Assembly (NCBI GenBank): GCA_002507205.1
Contig: DAZF01000073.1
Coordinates: forward strand, 11,553 to 28,212
Source: Methanolobus sp. UBA32
Lineage (GTDB): Archaea; Halobacteriota; Methanosarcinia; Methanosarcinales; Methanosarcinaceae
Length of the DNA: 16,660 nucleotides
Reading direction: 5' to 3'
The position numbers and the translations under genes were made by a program. Under the pieces are notes generated by a model. That model was not told the origin of the DNA and searched no databases. It saw only the letters and a program-made list of their open reading frames with translations. Numbering within the stretch: the stretch's first letter is position 1; each line of letters opens with the position of its first letter. Shown piece by piece: positions 1 through 7,426 of the stretch.

Positions 1-891
1 ATCGAACATACTGGTACCCTCAGGGTTGATGTTTCCACCAGGTGCAAGTCCAAGTCCTCCCTGGACCATTGCGCCAAGGTCAGTGATGATGTCACCGAAC
101 ATGTTTGGAGTTACAACAACATCGAACCACTCAGGATTCTTCACGAACCACATGGTCATTGCATCAACGTAGTTGAAGTCTGTGGTGACATCAGGGTGTT
201 CTGATGCAATACTTGTAAATTCTTCCCTCCAAAATCCGTATATGTCGGAGAGTACATTTGCCTTGTCAACAGATGATACATGCTTCTTGCTCTTCTCAGC
301 AAGATCGAATGCGTACCTGATAACTCTCTGTGTACCTTCTTTTGAGATCATACCGATCTGGTAGCCAATCTCCTCACTGTCAGTCTCGATATCAAGACCG
401 AACTTTGCAGAGTAAAGGGATCTTGAGACTTCCAGAACGTCCTTGCTTTCGCCCTTCTTTGCACGTCCACCGATACCGATGTAAAAGTCCTCGGTGTTTT
501 CCCTGACAACTGTAAAGTCAATGTCTGCGGGGGTCTTGTCCTTTATAGGTGTCCAGACACCCTCAAGCAACTTGATCGGACGAAGGTTCACATACTGGTC
601 AAAGTAAAACCTGGCAGCAAGCAATACACCTTTCTCAAGGACACCTGGTGCCACCCTTGGATCACCAATTGAACCAAGGTAAATAGCAGAATACTTGGAA
701 AGCTCTTTCAGGGAATCTTCTGAGATGAGTTCACCTGTTGCGAGATAATGGTCAGCACCGTGTGGGAACTCTATCCATTCAACATCAAATCCAAATCTCT
801 CACCTGCAGCATCGATTACCTTACGGCCTTCAGCAATGATCTCGGGTCCTATACCGTCTCCTGGAATTACAGGTATTTTATACTGTGTCAT
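1..891 (-). CDS. leuB: 3-isopropylmalate dehydrogenase-type enzyme (LeuB/AksF/tartrate dehydrogenase family), 3' end cut by window edge
   Basis: NAD-dependent beta-decarboxylating dehydrogenase; the likely reaction is oxidative decarboxylation of 3-isopropylmalate to 2-ketoisocaproate in leucine synthesis. The visible 297 residues contain GDGIGPE (11-17), the substrate-binding arginines in [13 protein letters not shown] (R94, R104) and VRENTED (R130) with Y137, the catalytic lysine in VDKANVL (K210), and the metal aspartates in YVDAM (D243) and NMFGDIITD (D267, D271). All key residues are present; the C-terminal part lies outside the window. The ATG is preceded by GGAG. It sits 56 nt downstream of leuD on the same strand, so the two are probably cotranscribed. 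The [11 protein letters not shown] segment resembles tartrate dehydrogenase-like members more than M. jannaschii LeuB. Isohomocitrate dehydrogenase (AksF, coenzyme B synthesis) is therefore a real alternative. Family is certain; substrate is inferred from the neighbour. Confidence 0.85.
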   Translation of the reverse strand, partial: MTQYKIPVIPGDGIGPEIIAEGRKVIDAAGERFGFDVEWIEFPHGADHYLATGELISEDSLKELSKYSAIYLGSIGDPRVAPGVLEKGVLLAARFYFDQYVNLRPIKLLEGVWTPIKDKTPADIDFTVVRENTEDFYIGIGGRAKKGESKDVLEVSRSLYSAKFGLDIETDSEEIGYQIGMISKEGTQRVIRYAFDLAEKSKKHVSSVDKANVLSDIYGFWREEFTSIASEHPDVTTDFNYVDAMTMWFVKNPEWFDVVVTPNMFGDIITDLGAMVQGGLGLAPGGNINPEGTSMFD

Positions 892-947
892 AATTACTCC
901 TAAGATAAGATCTTCTTGATAGTTACAAATATATGATCAGAATGTGA

Positions 948-1427
948 TCAGATAATTTGCCTTGTGTATTCGATCAGGCCACCGGCATCCATAATTCCCC
1001 TGACGAAATCCGGCAGAGGTGTTGCCTGATACTTCTCGTTCTTTGTGACGTTGGTGATCTCACCTGAAGCAAAATCAACAGACAGTTCATCACCGTCATC
1101 TATCCTGTCAGTGTCAGGACACTCAAGAAGTGCCACACCGATATTAATGGAGTTCCTGAAAAAGATACGTGCAAATGATTTAGCGATCACACAGCTTATC
1201 TTTGTTCCTTTCAGTGCAATTGGAGCGTGTTCTCTTGAAGAACCGCAACCAAAATTGTTACCGGCAACAATGATGTCACCTTCTTTGACCTCTTTTGGGA
1301 ATTCAGGCCTTACACCTTCAAAAGCATGTGCAGCAAGCTCTTTGGGGGTATTCATGATAAGATACCTTCCCGGAATCACAGCATCCGTATCAACATCATC
1401 TCCGAATTTCCAGACTCTTCCGTTCAT
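948..1427 (-). CDS. leuD: 3-isopropylmalate dehydratase (isopropylmalate isomerase) small subunit
   Basis: Small 'swivel' subunit of the aconitase-family isomerase that converts 2-isopropylmalate to 3-isopropylmalate together with a 4Fe-4S large subunit, which is not in this window. At 159 residues it has the usual archaeal length. Family marks are GRVWKFGDDVDTDAVIPGRY (residues 3-22), the GCGSSREHAP loop (about 60-69) and SFARIFFRNSINIG. The substrate-specificity loop reads YLIM. M. jannaschii isopropylmalate isomerase has YLVY there and homoaconitase has YLRT, so the missing arginine favours the leucine pathway over homoaconitase in coenzyme B synthesis. The ATG follows AGGTGG, a good ribosome binding site. 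It is the first gene of a leuD-leuB unit and diverges from the Lrp-family gene. Confidence 0.85.
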   Translation of the reverse strand: MNGRVWKFGDDVDTDAVIPGRYLIMNTPKELAAHAFEGVRPEFPKEVKEGDIIVAGNNFGCGSSREHAPIALKGTKISCVIAKSFARIFFRNSINIGVALLECPDTDRIDDGDELSVDFASGEITNVTKNEKYQATPLPDFVRGIMDAGGLIEYTRQII

Positions 1428-1618
1428 ATTTCCACCTGATTAAGATTATTAATGATTATCAATACTAAAGTTGAAACTATACCTTAGATATCATTATAGT
1501 AAATAATACTACTGGCAAATTGGGACTTTCACAAATATCCCATATAGTTAACTGCAAATGGTCCAGGAGCAGGCCATAACGAAAAATCATTAGTAATAAC
1601 AGACCCAAGTTAAAGCAG
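1428..1618. promoter_or_regulatory. Divergent intergenic region between leuD and the Lrp-family gene
   Basis: This 191-bp AT-rich spacer must hold the promoters of both flanking genes. On the leuD side there is an AGGTGG ribosome binding site. Close to it GATTAT occurs twice within 17 bp (about 1443-1459). I see no unambiguous TATA box or perfect operator. Lrp/AsnC proteins often bind their own divergent promoters, so autoregulation and control of leuD are plausible, but this is inference only. Confidence 0.4.
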
Positions 1619-2062
1619 ATGGTCAGCAAGAAGGATCAAGTCATACTTTCCATACTGCAAAATGGAGCAAGGACGCCAATATCAGAGATAGCTAAAGAAG
1701 TTAATCTCAGCGAGAACGGAGTCAGATACAGACTTGAAAAACTGGAAGATGAAGGATACATCAAAAATTATACTGTATTATTGAATCCTAAAAAATTTGG
1801 CAAACATACATTTGCGATATTCAATCTGGAAATGGAACCTAAAAAAACAAACGAAAGCATAAAGAAACTCATGCAGATCGATGAATTCATCAAAATATAC
1901 CAGACAACCGGCCAATACTCTATCAAAGCATTCGGTCTTTTCAATGATGAAGAGGAGTTGACCAGCTTCATAAACAATCATCTTCTCTGCGAGATTCCCG
2001 TGCAGAACTACAGTGTAGAGATCATAACCAGAAGCATCAAGGACAGTATATATTACGTCTGA
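1619..2062 (+). CDS. Lrp/AsnC family transcriptional regulator
   Basis: A 147-residue feast/famine-type regulator. An N-terminal winged helix-turn-helix spans about residues 4-52 (ILQNGARTPISEIAKEVNLS, then the recognition helix SENGVRYRLEKLEDEGYI). The C-terminal half (about 60-147) is a RAM/ligand-binding alpha-beta domain containing TTGQYSIKAFGLFNDEEEL. Proteins of this class form dimers to octamers and sense amino acids or related metabolites. The target is unknown: leuD lies divergently upstream and the ablAB osmolyte operon convergently downstream. Its TGA abuts the ablB stop codon exactly. No strong ribosome binding site is visible before the ATG, so the transcript may have a short leader. 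Confidence 0.85.
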   Translation: MVSKKDQVILSILQNGARTPISEIAKEVNLSENGVRYRLEKLEDEGYIKNYTVLLNPKKFGKHTFAIFNLEMEPKKTNESIKKLMQIDEFIKIYQTTGQYSIKAFGLFNDEEELTSFINNHLLCEIPVQNYSVEIITRSIKDSIYYV

Positions 2063-2896
2063 TCAAAGCTTTTTATACCAGACATTCATGCTTTCAATGC
2101 CCCCGGAAATATTGGTATTGTTTACAAGGATTCCGGCATAGATGTAGGAATGGCGTGAAAAAACCGTATTCATACCATATGACCTCGCTCTTGCAATGGT
2201 ATACGCTGTTTTGATCCCTTTTTCGCGCATATTATTTTCCATTTTGTCCAACAGATAATAAGAATAGCCTTTTCCCTGTGATTCAGGAAGTGTTGCAAAA
2301 TCGGTCATTTCAACATTACTGTTGGCAACATCCACCTCACATGAAGAAACAGCAACGAGTTTTCCATTTTTCCTTATTCCGAAATAAACAAAATTCTCAT
2401 ACATTGTCTTAAGCAAATAAGTGGCATCACTTATTGGAAAAGGATAACTTGGGAATACCCGACTGTACAGGTCGGCCATCTCCGGCGTGTCAGCTTCATC
2501 GCAAACAATAAATTGTTCATCATCTGAAAGTCTCACATCTTTGGGCACATTGAATTTTGATATCGCAGCTTTCAGAACATAAGCATTCTCCTGAGAATCC
2601 GGTTCCTGCATACGAACCTGTGAAAGGTACTTTGCCATGAAACTGGCATCTTCATCACCGTTGAAGAAGCCAGGTATAATGGCCTCTTCAATGTGATCCC
2701 TGTTCAGAAAGTGCTCCTTTGCAGATGCAGGTATCTTGGAAAATATCTTTGAATAATTGTTTTCCTGCGCAATTCCTTCAATGACAGATGGCAAATACTC
2801 AAAGTCATCTGTCGCAAGCTTCATGAGATACACACGGTCATTGAATGGACCATGTTGTATCAGAGAACCTGCGACCTTTTCAATACGATCACGCAA
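2063..2896 (-). CDS. ablB: Beta-lysine N6-acetyltransferase
   Basis: GNAT acetyltransferase that transfers acetyl from acetyl-CoA to beta-lysine, giving the compatible solute N-epsilon-acetyl-beta-lysine. It is 277 residues, the usual length. The GNAT fold occupies the C-terminal half: strand and motif A about residues 178-215 with the acetyl-CoA loop ESQGKGYS (205-212), then the family-typical [17 protein letters not shown] (236-251). The reading frame starts with TTG, not ATG, at 2894-2896. It is preceded by GGAGAGAAGGA and overlaps the end of ablA by 8 nt, so translational coupling is likely. The next in-frame ATG (residue 25) would remove the conserved N-terminal segment. In methanogens this pair is induced by high salt. 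Confidence 0.93.
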   Translation of the reverse strand: MRDRIEKVAGSLIQHGPFNDRVYLMKLATDDFEYLPSVIEGIAQENNYSKIFSKIPASAKEHFLNRDHIEEAIIPGFFNGDEDASFMAKYLSQVRMQEPDSQENAYVLKAAISKFNVPKDVRLSDDEQFIVCDEADTPEMADLYSRVFPSYPFPISDATYLLKTMYENFVYFGIRKNGKLVAVSSCEVDVANSNVEMTDFATLPESQGKGYSYYLLDKMENNMREKGIKTAYTIARARSYGMNTVFSRHSYIYAGILVNNTNISGGIESMNVWYKKL

Positions 2897-4202
2897 CGTT
2901 CCTTCTCTCCATGCGCGCGGTATCTTCTGGTACCAGACTCAATGCATCATCATAATCTGATAAGAGGCTTGCAATTCCTACTGATTTTGATTCCTTTGCC
3001 TCGTCAAGTTTTAACTGCAATTTGCAGTCATCACATTTGCGATCGCAATACACAGCTTCGTATGAATCCGGTTCTGCATATGAAGTGATCACACCCTCAT
3101 AGTTTCTCAGGATAACCTTGTTCGTGGACCAGGAGATGAGATAATTTGGCATAACAGGGATCTTCCCACCACCACCGGGAGCATCTATAACATAGGAAGG
3201 AACTGCAAAACCACTTGTATGACCAATCAGGTTTTCCATTATCTCCATACCTTTGCCAACAGATGTCCTGAAATGTGTCAGACCTTCCGAAAGGTCACAC
3301 TGGTATAGATAATATGGCCTGACCCTGTTCTCCACCAGCTTATGGAAGAGTCTCTTCAGTATCCTGTAACAATCATTAACACCCGCAAGCAGGACCGTCT
3401 GGTTACCCAGCGGGATTCCACCGTCTGCAAGTTTTCGCAGGGCTGCCCTTGAAGAAGCCGTGACTTCACGCGGATGATTGAAATGAGTGTTTACCCATAC
3501 AGGATGGTGTTTTTTCAATACATTCACAAGATTGTCAGTTACACGGTATGGAAGAACAACGGGCATTCTGCTGCCAATTCGTATGACTTCCACATGTGGA
3601 ATGGCCCTGATTTCTGTGAGAATCCAGTCCAGATACTCGTCTGAAAGCATGAAAGGGTCGCCTCCCGAAAGCAGGACATCCCTTACTTCCGGGTGGGTGG
3701 CTATATATTCAATTCCCTGAAGGACTTCATCTTTTATGGGTATTGAATCCACATCACCCACTTTTCTTTTTCTGGTACAGTGCCTGCAATACATAGAACA
3801 GACGTTGCTTATATGGAAAAGCACCCTGTCAGGATACCTGTGTGTAATTCCCGGTACCGGGCTGTCGTGATCTTCACTTAAAGGGTCTTCCATGTCATTG
3901 CAGGAAAGAATGAGTTCATTGGGTGAAGGGAAGGATTGCATGAATATGGGATCGTTCCTGAAATCCTCTACCTCAATGAGTGAAAGGTAGTAAGGAGTTA
4001 TGGATAACGGAAATGTATCCAGTGTTTTCTCAAGTGCTTCTCTTTCATCTGCTGCAAATTTGATGTTAAGAAGCGTTTCAAATGTATCAATATCGGTGAC
4101 TGAATGTCTCAATTGCCATTTCCAGTCATTCCACTTTGCGAGGGGTTCCTCAGAATCAATTCTATCTACAATGTTTTGTTGCCTTGTTTCGTATGATTTC
4201 AT
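2889..4202 (-). CDS. ablA: Lysine 2,3-aminomutase (beta-lysine synthesis for osmolyte)
   Basis: Radical SAM, PLP-dependent enzyme converting L-alpha-lysine to L-beta-lysine, the first step of N-epsilon-acetyl-beta-lysine synthesis. Counting from the chosen ATG it has 437 residues. The radical SAM motif CxxxCxxC ([10 protein letters not shown]) lies at C135/C139/C142. The lysine-binding aspartates are D303 (QCDLSEG) and D340 (DAPGGGG). The PLP lysine in GGGGK is K347, and the C-terminal zinc-type cysteines CDRKCDDC are at 386-393. All match the clostridial enzyme. An in-frame TTG five codons upstream (4215-4217) is possible, but only the ATG at 4202 has a close SD-like GTGAT, so I prefer the ATG. 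It heads the ablA-ablB operon; the gene following it overlaps by 8 nt. Confidence 0.95.
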   Translation of the reverse strand: MKSYETRQQNIVDRIDSEEPLAKWNDWKWQLRHSVTDIDTFETLLNIKFAADEREALEKTLDTFPLSITPYYLSLIEVEDFRNDPIFMQSFPSPNELILSCNDMEDPLSEDHDSPVPGITHRYPDRVLFHISNVCSMYCRHCTRKRKVGDVDSIPIKDEVLQGIEYIATHPEVRDVLLSGGDPFMLSDEYLDWILTEIRAIPHVEVIRIGSRMPVVLPYRVTDNLVNVLKKHHPVWVNTHFNHPREVTASSRAALRKLADGGIPLGNQTVLLAGVNDCYRILKRLFHKLVENRVRPYYLYQCDLSEGLTHFRTSVGKGMEIMENLIGHTSGFAVPSYVIDAPGGGGKIPVMPNYLISWSTNKVILRNYEGVITSYAEPDSYEAVYCDRKCDDCKLQLKLDEAKESKSVGIASLLSDYDDALSLVPEDTARMERRNVA

Positions 4203-4443
4203 CGAATCACTTATCAATATAGGATTTTACTTTACAGAAGATAATGAAAACAGAATACCACAGAATAAATAATTCCGAACTTTGGAACAATTGTTCACCA
4301 CAACCAATTATCTGTGGCTGATCTTCTATATTTACATATACATGTCTTGTTCATCATAAAGAAGCTATTATAATAATATAAAAGTTATCTGATGATTCCG
4401 CAGATATACAGACATGTTTGTGCAGAAACAGAATAAAGCAGAA
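4203..4443 (-). promoter_or_regulatory. ablA promoter and leader with nested dyad
   Basis: Reading the minus strand, a TATA-like TTTATATT lies at 4375-4382, which would place a start near 4352 and give a leader of about 150 nt. A second TATA-like AAATATAG lies at 4326-4333. Between the promoter and the gene, arms TCTGTGG (4311-4317) and CCACAGA (4258-4264) are complementary. The pairing continues inward with AATTA/TAATT across a 5-nt bulge. Inside lies a perfect 12-bp palindrome GAACAATTGTTC (4285-4296). If transcription starts at the upstream site this is a stable leader hairpin; if at the downstream one the dyad overlaps the start and may be an operator. ablA is salt-induced in methanogens; a role of this element in that is inference. 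Confidence 0.5.
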
Positions 4444-5742
4444 TTAAGAGATTATTGCCGGATCATCCCCACCATGCCAGCTAAGGCGAGGTCTCATCCT
4501 TATTATGTGAGCCGCTTCCGTATTGTCATCCACAACAAATGCTACTCCTTTCTCAGAGCCCATTTTCATGATTGAATCGCCAAAATTTTCCTTCATGTAC
4601 GTCGGCCTGACAGATTCAAGGACACTTATATCATCCTGGGATGTAAGCCGATGACATATAACGATATCTGATTGCGAAAGTACATCCGGGTGTATGGAAG
4701 AGGGACGCTGGGTTGCAAGAACCAGTGACAGACCGGGTTGCCGACCCTGTTTTAACCACTCATTCAACAGGACATCCGAAGCAAGAGTGCTGCCCCCGGA
4801 TGGTAAGAACTGCTGAGCTTCGTCGATGAACAGCCATACCATGGGAATCCCCTTTTCAATATCTTTGTCACCCATCATTATCCTTTCATAGGACCGTCTG
4901 GCTTCAAGCCTTAAATGATAGATGCTCCGGGCAATGGAACTGACCAGTGCAGACCTTACAGCTTCATTTCTTATCGTACTTACATCAATAACAGATGTAG
5001 AACCGCCTTTTACCATTCCCTCAATACCCTCGCTTTTCTCAGCGAATATACCCCATGCCACAGCAGCTCTGGAGTGATTTTCCACGGCACCTTTTGTAGT
5101 TACTTCAGAACGTTCATCCTCCATTACCAGATCGAGAATATCATCAAAGGAAAAGGAAGGATTCTTTTTCAGGTCATCAATGATCCTGATGATAAGCACC
5201 CCGGCTGGAGAAACTGCCTCTATACCAAACAATTTGCACCACTCATATCCAGACATTTGTGATATTGGGATAGATAGAGGCTTTACCACGATATGACGTG
5301 CTTCATAACCTCTCAGACTTCCGGCAGGTACGAAAATATCAATATCAAATCCCCTTGGCATAAGTTCCCATTCATCAACGACGGACGTTTGCATTTCATT
5401 GCCCTTGCCCAGTGTCCAGAAGATTCCCATGGTATCGATGACAACAGAAGAAACATTATCTTTAATAGTGTCAGGAAGCATCATCAGCTCTTCCATGAGA
5501 ACTGCCATTGTATATGATTTACCATATCCCCTTTTTCCTGCAATGAATATAGCATGAGGGTGATTCACATCAAGTGAAACATGGGAACCTGAAGACCTGT
5601 CACGTGCAAGATACCTTCCCAGATAAAGGAGAACATCTTCACAATTCCCACCGAGGATGTATTGCTGTTTTGAAACACCTGCTGTTAAAGAAACGTCCAT
5701 AGTGAGTGGAAAAGTAATATCACAGTATATATTACTTTTCAT
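4444..5742 (-). CDS. HerA-like (DUF87) P-loop ATPase, stand-alone
   Basis: Hexameric FtsK/HerA-superfamily ATPase of 432 residues, probably a DNA translocase or pump. The N-terminal ~65 residues form a short lead-in. Walker A is GKRGYGKS (69-76) and Walker B is VWLFIDE (302-308, with D307/E308). A sensor segment, LATQRPSSIHPDVLSQSD, spans about 342-359. SERT-like R residues follow in the C-terminal part (R365, R379). The ATG is preceded by GAGG at good spacing. Archaeal HerA normally pairs with the nuclease NurA and Mre11-Rad50, but none of these is adjacent, and the N-terminal barrel of true HerA is reduced. The cellular role is therefore unassigned; DNA processing is a family inference. Confidence 0.85.
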   Translation of the reverse strand: MKSNIYCDITFPLTMDVSLTAGVSKQQYILGGNCEDVLLYLGRYLARDRSSGSHVSLDVNHPHAIFIAGKRGYGKSYTMAVLMEELMMLPDTIKDNVSSVVIDTMGIFWTLGKGNEMQTSVVDEWELMPRGFDIDIFVPAGSLRGYEARHIVVKPLSIPISQMSGYEWCKLFGIEAVSPAGVLIIRIIDDLKKNPSFSFDDILDLVMEDERSEVTTKGAVENHSRAAVAWGIFAEKSEGIEGMVKGGSTSVIDVSTIRNEAVRSALVSSIARSIYHLRLEARRSYERIMMGDKDIEKGIPMVWLFIDEAQQFLPSGGSTLASDVLLNEWLKQGRQPGLSLVLATQRPSSIHPDVLSQSDIVICHRLTSQDDISVLESVRPTYMKENFGDSIMKMGSEKGVAFVVDDNTEAAHIIRMRPRLSWHGGDDPAIIS

Positions 5743-5971
5743 TTGCCTCTAAATTGTCAAATATCCAACCTTAAAAAATTAAAATGACATACAGACGACA
5801 TTGAAAAATAAAAAAAGGGACATGAATAAATTGACAAAATATATATAGGCCTACCTATATGTAGGGAGACGAGGAATCTCCGTCATCACATCATTCCCCT
5901 CTGATGCATTGATTCTTAAATGTATCATACCCCAAACTTCACCCAAACCATCATTATGTGAGGTTCCTCTT
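5743..5971 (-). promoter_or_regulatory. Upstream region of the HerA-like gene with clustered inverted repeats
   Basis: This 229-bp AT-rich region lies before the HerA-like gene and after the FAD dehydrogenase, all on the minus strand. It contains three overlapping or adjacent dyads: ATATAGG-CCTA-CCTATAT (5843-5860), CCTAC-CTATAT-GTAGG (5850-5865) and GGAGA-CGAGGAA-TCTCC (5865-5881). The ATATATATAGG stretch could act as a TATA box on either strand. A T-rich, TTTTTTAAGG-containing segment nearer the gene is the likelier HerA promoter. No open frame of note is present. Confidence 0.4.
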
Positions 5972-7369
5972 TTAATCATTTTTTACACGCGAGATAATTC
6001 CCCTTGCAGCTAGCACCCCGGTTGCTGATGAATTGATCAGGTCGCGTGAAAGTCCCGCACCATCGCCTGCAACGAACAGATCACGGATATTGGTCTGCAT
6101 TGTGCGATCAACATCTATTTTAAGCGAGTAGAACTTCACCTCGGGAGCATACAAAAGAGTGCAATCAGAATCAACGCCTGGAATTATTTTGCTCAGCACT
6201 TCCAGGCCTTCGATTATGTCCATCACTATCCTGTGAGGCATTGCCATTGAAATGTCCCCTGGCGTGACATCTTTGAGGGTGTTGATAACCGCATTTCTGG
6301 AAATGTGTTCTGCTGTTGACCGTCTGCCCCTCCGCAGATCCCCGAGTCTTTGTAAAACAGGTTTGCCACCACCAATTGTGGTTGCAAGCTTTGCCACTGA
6401 TCTTGCATATTTGATTGTATTTTCCATAGGTCGTGTCAGTTCCACATGCACAAGGAATGCAAAATTAGTATTCTCAGACTCCTTACTATGCATAGAATGC
6501 CCGTTTGTTGCAACAAAACTCCCATACTCTTCCTTTACAACAAAACCATGCTCATTTGTGCAGAAAGTCCTCACAAAATCATCATACCTGCGCGTATATA
6601 TGTGGAACTTCGGGTCGTGATTTATCCTGGTAACAGGGTCCATGATTATTGAGGGGACTTCCACCCGTACACCGATATCAACCCCGCTGTAGGAATATTT
6701 GATTGAATGACGGTTCACAAGGCAATCCATCCATTCATATCCCACCCTACCAGGAGCCAGTATAGTATACCTGGAATTGATCATCCTGTTTTCCAGAAGC
6801 ACACCTTTGCATTCCCCATCATCTACAAGAATGTCTTTTACCTTCGATTCAAGAAGAAAGGAGATGCCCTTCGATTCAAGTTCGTCCTTCATTCTGGAAA
6901 TAAGAGCCGCAGAATGATCAGAGCCTATGTGCCGCTGCTTTATATCTATAAACTTGGCACCTGCAGAAGCAGCCCTGCGCTTTAGCATATCTGCATCATC
7001 ACCTGAAGCAATATAGGATTCCTGAGGCACCCCATATTTCAGATATACATTATCGACATAATCCACAAGTTCCCAGGCACTTTCATCATCACCGGTAAGA
7101 TCTGCCAGATTTCCACCGATGTCAGGTCTCAGGTTCAGCGTCCCATCAGAATAAGCTCCTGCACCTCCAACTCCACAAAGAATGGAGCATGGAGTACAAT
7201 GCTCACATGATAGAACAGAGGACATCGGGCAATGCCTATTATCGATGTCCTTACCCGCATCAACTACAATTACTTTCAGACCAGTACCTGTAAGCTCATG
7301 AGCTGCAAAAAGTCCGGCAGGTCCTGCGCCTACAATTACAACATCATAATCATCTGTTGCGTCAGAAAT
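5972..7369 (-). CDS. FAD-dependent dehydrogenase (COG2509-like), apparent non-standard AUU start
   Basis: Flavoprotein oxidoreductase of unknown substrate. The frame encodes 465 residues if begun at ATT (7367-7369), giving the N terminus (M)SDATDDYDVVIVGAGPAG. The FAD-binding Rossmann motif GAGPAG is at residues 14-19, and the C-terminal FAD segment FVAGDGAGLSRDLINSSATG is near 437-456. A cysteine cluster C47, C55, C58, C61, C65 is followed by GVGGAGAYSDG, typical of this uncharacterised family. No ATG, GTG or TTG occurs in frame between the upstream stop (7415-7417) and the Rossmann motif. The first ATG (7225, residue 49) would delete the FAD site. Hence either a rare AUU start, supported by GTGTGAT just upstream, or a one-base sequence error. 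It lies 57 nt after purP, probably cotranscribed. Confidence 0.8.
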   Translation of the reverse strand: MSDATDDYDVVIVGAGPAGLFAAHELTGTGLKVIVVDAGKDIDNRHCPMSSVLSCEHCTPCSILCGVGGAGAYSDGTLNLRPDIGGNLADLTGDDESAWELVDYVDNVYLKYGVPQESYIASGDDADMLKRRAASAGAKFIDIKQRHIGSDHSAALISRMKDELESKGISFLLESKVKDILVDDGECKGVLLENRMINSRYTILAPGRVGYEWMDCLVNRHSIKYSYSGVDIGVRVEVPSIIMDPVTRINHDPKFHIYTRRYDDFVRTFCTNEHGFVVKEEYGSFVATNGHSMHSKESENTNFAFLVHVELTRPMENTIKYARSVAKLATTIGGGKPVLQRLGDLRRGRRSTAEHISRNAVINTLKDVTPGDISMAMPHRIVMDIIEGLEVLSKIIPGVDSDCTLLYAPEVKFYSLKIDVDRTMQTNIRDLFVAGDGAGLSRDLINSSATGVLAARGIISRVKND

Positions 7370-7381
7370 AGTATCACACCC

Positions 7382-7409
7382 ATGGTCCCCTTCAGAAAAT
7401 GAGGACCAT
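7382..7409 (-). promoter_or_regulatory. Hairpin in the purP-FAD gene spacer
   Basis: On the minus strand ATGGTCC (7403-7409) and GGACCAT (7382-7388) form a perfect 7-bp stem with a 14-nt loop. It sits between the purP stop codon and the SD-like GTGTGAT of the FAD gene. There is no U-tract after it, so it does not look like an intrinsic terminator. It could modulate translation or mark an mRNA processing site. Confidence 0.45.
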
Positions 7410-7426
7410 AGGTATTATTGTAAGTA

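Noticed and set aside
1045..1443. 132-codon plus-strand frame opposite leuD
   Set aside because: It is antisense to a strongly conserved gene and its product has no recognisable composition or motif; a shadow frame.
5880..5930. C/D-box guide RNA on the minus strand (GTGATGA C box)
   Set aside because: No D box CTGA follows at the required spacing and there is no C'/D' pair.
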